A DNA stretch of 64,000 bases from Desulfoluna sp942491485 (GTDB taxonomy: Bacteria > Desulfobacterota > Desulfobacteria > Desulfobacterales > Desulfolunaceae). The position numbers and the translations under genes are program-made. A model generated the notes under the pieces. That model was not told the origin of the DNA and did not search any database. It worked only from the letters and a program-made list of their open reading frames with translations. Below are positions 60,491 to 64,000 of the stretch, piece by piece; the stretch's first letter is position 1, and each line of letters opens with the position of its first letter. The stretch is taken from contig CALOAX010000011.1 in NCBI GenBank assembly GCA_942491485.1, positions 62,001-126,000 on the forward strand, in the 5' to 3' direction.

Positions 60491-63400
60491 TTACATCTGC
60501 ATGAGATAAACCCTGAGATTCACCCCACTTTTCTTCAGGTCCAATTTCTTTCGAATACTGTCTCTGTACGCGTCAATGGTACGGGGGGAGAGATTCAGGA
60601 GTTCCGCAATCTCCTTTGTGGTCTTCCCGCTCCGTACCAGCTGGGCCGTTTGAATTTCTGCCGGAGTCAGTCGGGCAAACCCCGCATTGAGCTTCCGCGC
60701 AAAGGGGGAGAGAATGTCATCGATGTTCTTTTCAAGCATCTCCACCAGGTTCCCCTGGGCCAGGGTTAACCGTGTTCCCTTGAGGCGCTCCATGTACGGA
60801 ATAATCAGGTCGTCAACGTTACGCATCATATTCTCCTGGATTTCACCCATGTTCTCATCGCTCTTACTGAGCATCTGCTTCAGAGAAATATTGGCCTCTT
60901 TGAGCTTCTCCCCCGACTCCTTGAGTTCCCTCTCCTTTTCCATCAGGGCCACCTCTTTGCCCCGTCTGTCGGCAATTTCATTTTTCAACACCCGGTTGAC
61001 CATCTGAAGCTTTTCTGTCTGCTCCTTCAGGTTCTCATACAGCCGTGTGTTCTCCATGGAAATCGCCATCTGAGAGGAGAGGGTTTTGAGCACCCGCAAC
61101 CGTCGCCCTTCAAAGAGATGATTCAGGGTACGGTTTTCCAGATAGAGAATGCCGCACTGCTGAGACTGAACAGAAGAAGGGATACAGATGGCGCTCCCCC
61201 CTTGAAAGCCATCAAAGTAAGGATCGTAGACCACAGGGGCTTCGCCATGGTTGTACTGAAGCATGGTTCCGGTTCGCGCCACATAATGGATCATCACTGA
61301 CGGCAAGTTTGTGGCATCGGAAAGAGAAACCGAACCGCACAGCTCGACATCTTCGGCACCCGGCCCTTTCTGTGCCTCAAGGGTCACCTGCTCACCATCC
61401 ATTCGACAGACCGCTGCCGCTTCAGCCCCACCATACTCCAGGGCCGTCAAAACCAGCTTCTCAACGAGCCGATCGTAGGTGCGTTCCGATGAGAGCACCT
61501 CAAAGGCCTTGGAAAGTCCCTCCAGATCAAGAAGACCCTCTCCGGAATGGAGACCTCCTGCAGCCGGAGCCCGATGGTGCCCTCCCCCTTCCTGCCCCAT
61601 GGATGGAAAACTCCACAACACCTGTTCGTAACGCGTCTCAAGCTTTTGAGCCTTGGACTCCGCCCCCCAGAAACGCCAGAGATTCACCGCCTCTGTAAGG
61701 CAAACCCTGGCAAGACGATTCTTACCCGTCTTCAAATAACAGAATCCGGCTCTCTCAGCGGCATAGGCTTCATGAAAAATAAAATTATTGTCCTTTGCCT
61801 TTTCTCCGGCCAGCTCGAAGTAATGAACAGCCTTCGGCAGGTTCTTCTGGGCCAGATACAACTCTCCACGAACCAGGTCGTGCAGGTGCGAAAAGTTATA
61901 CGGCGCATTGCTCGCAGCCCTTCCCAGCTCTTTTTCAATACGTTTTGCCTTTTTGAGCCATCTCTTCTGCTTCGAGGACTTCCCCCGCCCGGCATGGCGG
62001 GCAAAAACGGCCGCCGCAAAGGCGGAATAGACCGGAATCGTAAAGGTGCTTGTCCCCTCATCGATCATGGCGGTGTACCGTTCCACATGATGAAGGGCCA
62101 GGGCATCGTCGCCGAACAGAAAGGCCAGCAGCCCTTTGGTGATATGATAATTAAGGGCGGCAATGTGATCGTTGGGCATGTCGCCCCCACGGGGGCGCTC
62201 CCCATCGGTAAAAAACGGACCGGAAAACAGCACAGGGTGGGCGCTCGGCTCGGTCAGGTTGGCCACTGTCTGCTGGAGGTTTCTTACCGTTCCTTTAAAA
62301 GGCAACCTGAGGCGCTCCATCTCCTGGCCGTATACCACCATGTCACGTGCCAATTGATGCAAATCCCCGGATGCGAAGAAACGTGAGTAGAACCAAGCAG
62401 ACACGGCACTGCCAGCATACTCAGAGTCACCCTCTGCCAGAGACTGCTCATACGCACTCAGGTACAAGGGTAGAAGCTTGTGAATGGGCTCTTTCCAGTG
62501 CCGGATGAGGCAGACGGTCACCACAAGGGTCTTGCCCCGCCCTGCCCAGTGAGCATCCTTCTCCATAAGGGTCAGAGCACTCTGGCCCTGAGCCATGCCC
62601 TTCTCTACATCATTGGCCACACACGTACAGATAAACCCGTAGGTGGCCAGCAGAAACGGGGTATATTTTGAGCGACCATGCTTGAGGCTGTAGCGTAGAG
62701 CGCTGAATACAATGAGAGGCGAAAGGTCACTGCCAGCAAGGTAAGAGGCCATGATGACGGTAAACAGCAGGTCCATAACAGACCGGTGGCGTGCATCCGT
62801 CATTGCAGGAAGCTGTTCAATGCCCCCCGCACCCAGGCGAAACAGGGTGCTTCTAATGCGAAGAAATGCCATCACCTGATGACCTCGGTTCACATTCACA
62901 GGCAAACGAAAGCCAAATCGGCCAAGGGTCTCACGCCCCAGAACAAGGGCACCGGCAAGATCGTTTGCGGCGATGGCTCCGCGAACCCTCATGCGCCATA
63001 CGTCCACACAGTCCCAGTCGTCTTTTGCCTGTGCCTCCACCGTCGCCACAAACGCCTCCATAACGGCGTACTCACCTAAGGCATAGGACGCTTCGGCCGC
63101 CAGCGATGTCATGTCAAGGCAAAGGGCGTAGTCCTTCGACCAATCCTCATCTCCGAGGAACCGCAAACCACACCGAAAACACTCCAGAGCCAGGCCGAAG
63201 GAAGAGATTTCCATGGCTCGCTTGCCGGCGGTAAGGTTCAGGATCACCAGCTCTTTACGGTAACTCTCCCGCATGGGAACCGTTCCCGATGCATTAAACT
63301 GATAGACCACATCAAAAAGGTACGGTCCGGGGCTGCGGTCCAACCCCTCATACATATGCATGCCCGCACTGAAGTGGGCCACTTCCCTCTGGCCTCGGTT

Positions 63401-64000
63401 CATGCGCTCGTAGGCCGCCTTCTGCACAAGGTCGTGGGCAAAGCGGTAATCACCGTCCTCCACATGCACAAAGATCTTCTCGTCACAAAGGGCCTCAAGC
63501 CCTTGCCTGACCTTTGTCTCCGATCTCTGAACCACCATGGCAAGAAGCTTGGGGACCACCTTGTACCCCAACAGGGATGCCGATTCCACCAGTCTTCGCA
63601 TCTGCATGTCCAGACGGTCCACCCGCTCTGAAACCCACTGGGCAGCAGAGTTGCACATGGGAAGCGCTTCCAGCTTTCGCTGGTTCCAGTGCCATCCTTC
63701 CCCTTTGGGACCATGGGCCCGGACAAGCTCCCCGTCATGAAGGACTTTTTCCAGAAATGCGTTTAATTGATAAGGGTTGCCCCCTGTTTTGGCATAGAAA
63801 AGCTCGGCAAGGGGGGCGATCCGCTTCCGGTCCTCCCGGAGACTCAGGGTCAGGAAGGTCTCCACAGCAAGGCTGTCCAGTCCCTGGACGGGCATAACGT
63901 CCACGGTTCCGTCTTTTTTCAGCGCTGCGGTATCAAAGAGCTCGTCAACCAGCGTACTCTTGCCATCGCTGGTCCGAAGCGCGGCCAGGAGCCCGACCTT
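60491..64000 (-). CDS. Large ATPase-GAF-LuxR regulator (N-terminus beyond the window)
   Basis: An open frame continues past the right edge, so the gene is partial; about 1169 residues are visible. The first part (GLLAALRTSDGKSTLVDELF ... AELFYAKTGGNPYQLNAFLE) is the end of an AAA/STAND-type ATPase domain, followed by a helical TPR-like region (about 150-700), a GAF domain (about 815-990), a coiled coil (990-1080) and a LuxR HTH at the C-terminus (ARLTPAEIQTAQLVRSGKTT then KEIAELLNLSPRTIDAYRDS). This is the MalT/serine-threonine-kinase-hybrid kind of signal protein; a kinase domain may precede. An apparent GTG at 63904 is not the true start. Target genes are unknown. Confidence 0.88.
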   Translation of the reverse strand, partial: KVGLLAALRTSDGKSTLVDELFDTAALKKDGTVDVMPVQGLDSLAVETFLTLSLREDRKRIAPLAELFYAKTGGNPYQLNAFLEKVLHDGELVRAHGPKGEGWHWNQRKLEALPMCNSAAQWVSERVDRLDMQMRRLVESASLLGYKVVPKLLAMVVQRSETKVRQGLEALCDEKIFVHVEDGDYRFAHDLVQKAAYERMNRGQREVAHFSAGMHMYEGLDRSPGPYLFDVVYQFNASGTVPMRESYRKELVILNLTAGKRAMEISSFGLALECFRCGLRFLGDEDWSKDYALCLDMTSLAAEASYALGEYAVMEAFVATVEAQAKDDWDCVDVWRMRVRGAIAANDLAGALVLGRETLGRFGFRLPVNVNRGHQVMAFLRIRSTLFRLGAGGIEQLPAMTDARHRSVMDLLFTVIMASYLAGSDLSPLIVFSALRYSLKHGRSKYTPFLLATYGFICTCVANDVEKGMAQGQSALTLMEKDAHWAGRGKTLVVTVCLIRHWKEPIHKLLPLYLSAYEQSLAEGDSEYAGSAVSAWFYSRFFASGDLHQLARDMVVYGQEMERLRLPFKGTVRNLQQTVANLTEPSAHPVLFSGPFFTDGERPRGGDMPNDHIAALNYHITKGLLAFLFGDDALALHHVERYTAMIDEGTSTFTIPVYSAFAAAVFARHAGRGKSSKQKRWLKKAKRIEKELGRAASNAPYNFSHLHDLVRGELYLAQKNLPKAVHYFELAGEKAKDNNFIFHEAYAAERAGFCYLKTGKNRLARVCLTEAVNLWRFWGAESKAQKLETRYEQVLWSFPSMGQEGGGHHRAPAAGGLHSGEGLLDLEGLSKAFEVLSSERTYDRLVEKLVLTALEYGGAEAAAVCRMDGEQVTLEAQKGPGAEDVELCGSVSLSDATNLPSVMIHYVARTGTMLQYNHGEAPVVYDPYFDGFQGGSAICIPSSVQSQQCGILYLENRTLNHLFEGRRLRVLKTLSSQMAISMENTRLYENLKEQTEKLQMVNRVLKNEIADRRGKEVALMEKERELKESGEKLKEANISLKQMLSKSDENMGEIQENMMRNVDDLIIPYMERLKGTRLTLAQGNLVEMLEKNIDDILSPFARKLNAGFARLTPAEIQTAQLVRSGKTTKEIAELLNLSPRTIDAYRDSIRKKLDLKKSGVNLRVYLMQM

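Overview
The window looks like chromosomal DNA of a strictly anaerobic, Gram-negative member of the Desulfobacterota (former Deltaproteobacteria, probably Desulfobacterales). The reasons are: a full futalosine-type menaquinone pathway, a def-fmt-rsmB-PASTA-rpe block of the kind seen in that group, a clpS-clpA-aat cluster, TRAP transport, outer-membrane and lipoprotein genes, a phenylacetate-CoA ligase paired with an ACT-domain protein, and moderately GC-rich genes separated by long, repeat-filled gaps. The assignment is from gene content only.

Layout. 0-4 kb: four near-identical cold-shock proteins, three of them with a visible promoter and a shared leader of about 115 nt, interrupted by a HAD hydrolase. 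4-9 kb: tRNA-Leu(CAG), a small outer-membrane protein, two GNAT acetyltransferases, a lipoprotein and a DMT exporter. 9-16 kb: def, fmt, rsmB, a three-PASTA membrane protein, rpe and aroQ. 16-24.4 kb: the futalosine menaquinone genes: a TetR regulator overlapping mqnB, then mqnD on the plus strand, and mqnA, an aminofutalosine deaminase, mqnC and mqnE on the minus strand. 25-31 kb: a hotdog thioesterase, then an unfamiliar locus (ParA-like ATPase, 114-aa protein, coiled-coil/zinc-ribbon protein) divergent from a large protein with nine 28-residue acidic repeats and a C-terminal formylglycine-enzyme-like fold. 31-43 kb: M24 peptidase, XerD-like recombinase, galE, a CpsB-like PHP phosphatase, crotonase, paaK + ACT protein, SprT/DUF2786 protein, HIT protein. 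43-50.5 kb: aat, clpA, clpS, secA and an M23 peptidase. 51-55 kb: a DctPQM TRAP transporter and its TetR neighbour with matching palindromes. 55-64 kb: argC, two phasin-like proteins, a CapA-like protein, a NifX/NifB-like small protein, and a very large ATPase-GAF-LuxR regulator cut by the right edge.

How parts work together. MqnA (from chorismate), MqnE, the deaminase, MqnB, MqnC and MqnD form one consecutive route to 1,4-dihydroxy-6-naphthoate, the menaquinone precursor. ClpS, ClpA and Aat form an N-end-rule degradation module. DctP, DctQ and DctM form one secondary importer.

The most striking non-coding content is repeats. One family (called R1 here) has GCCTCCGGCGG / CCGCCGGAGGC ends and appears more than twenty times between genes. 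Two other families, R2 (about 385 bp, two inverted copies) and R3 (about 245 bp with 20-bp inverted ends), look like miniature mobile elements. The best candidate for an undescribed system is the 26-31 kb ParA / zinc-ribbon / acidic-repeat-FGE locus, but its function is unknown and its grouping is inferred from position.
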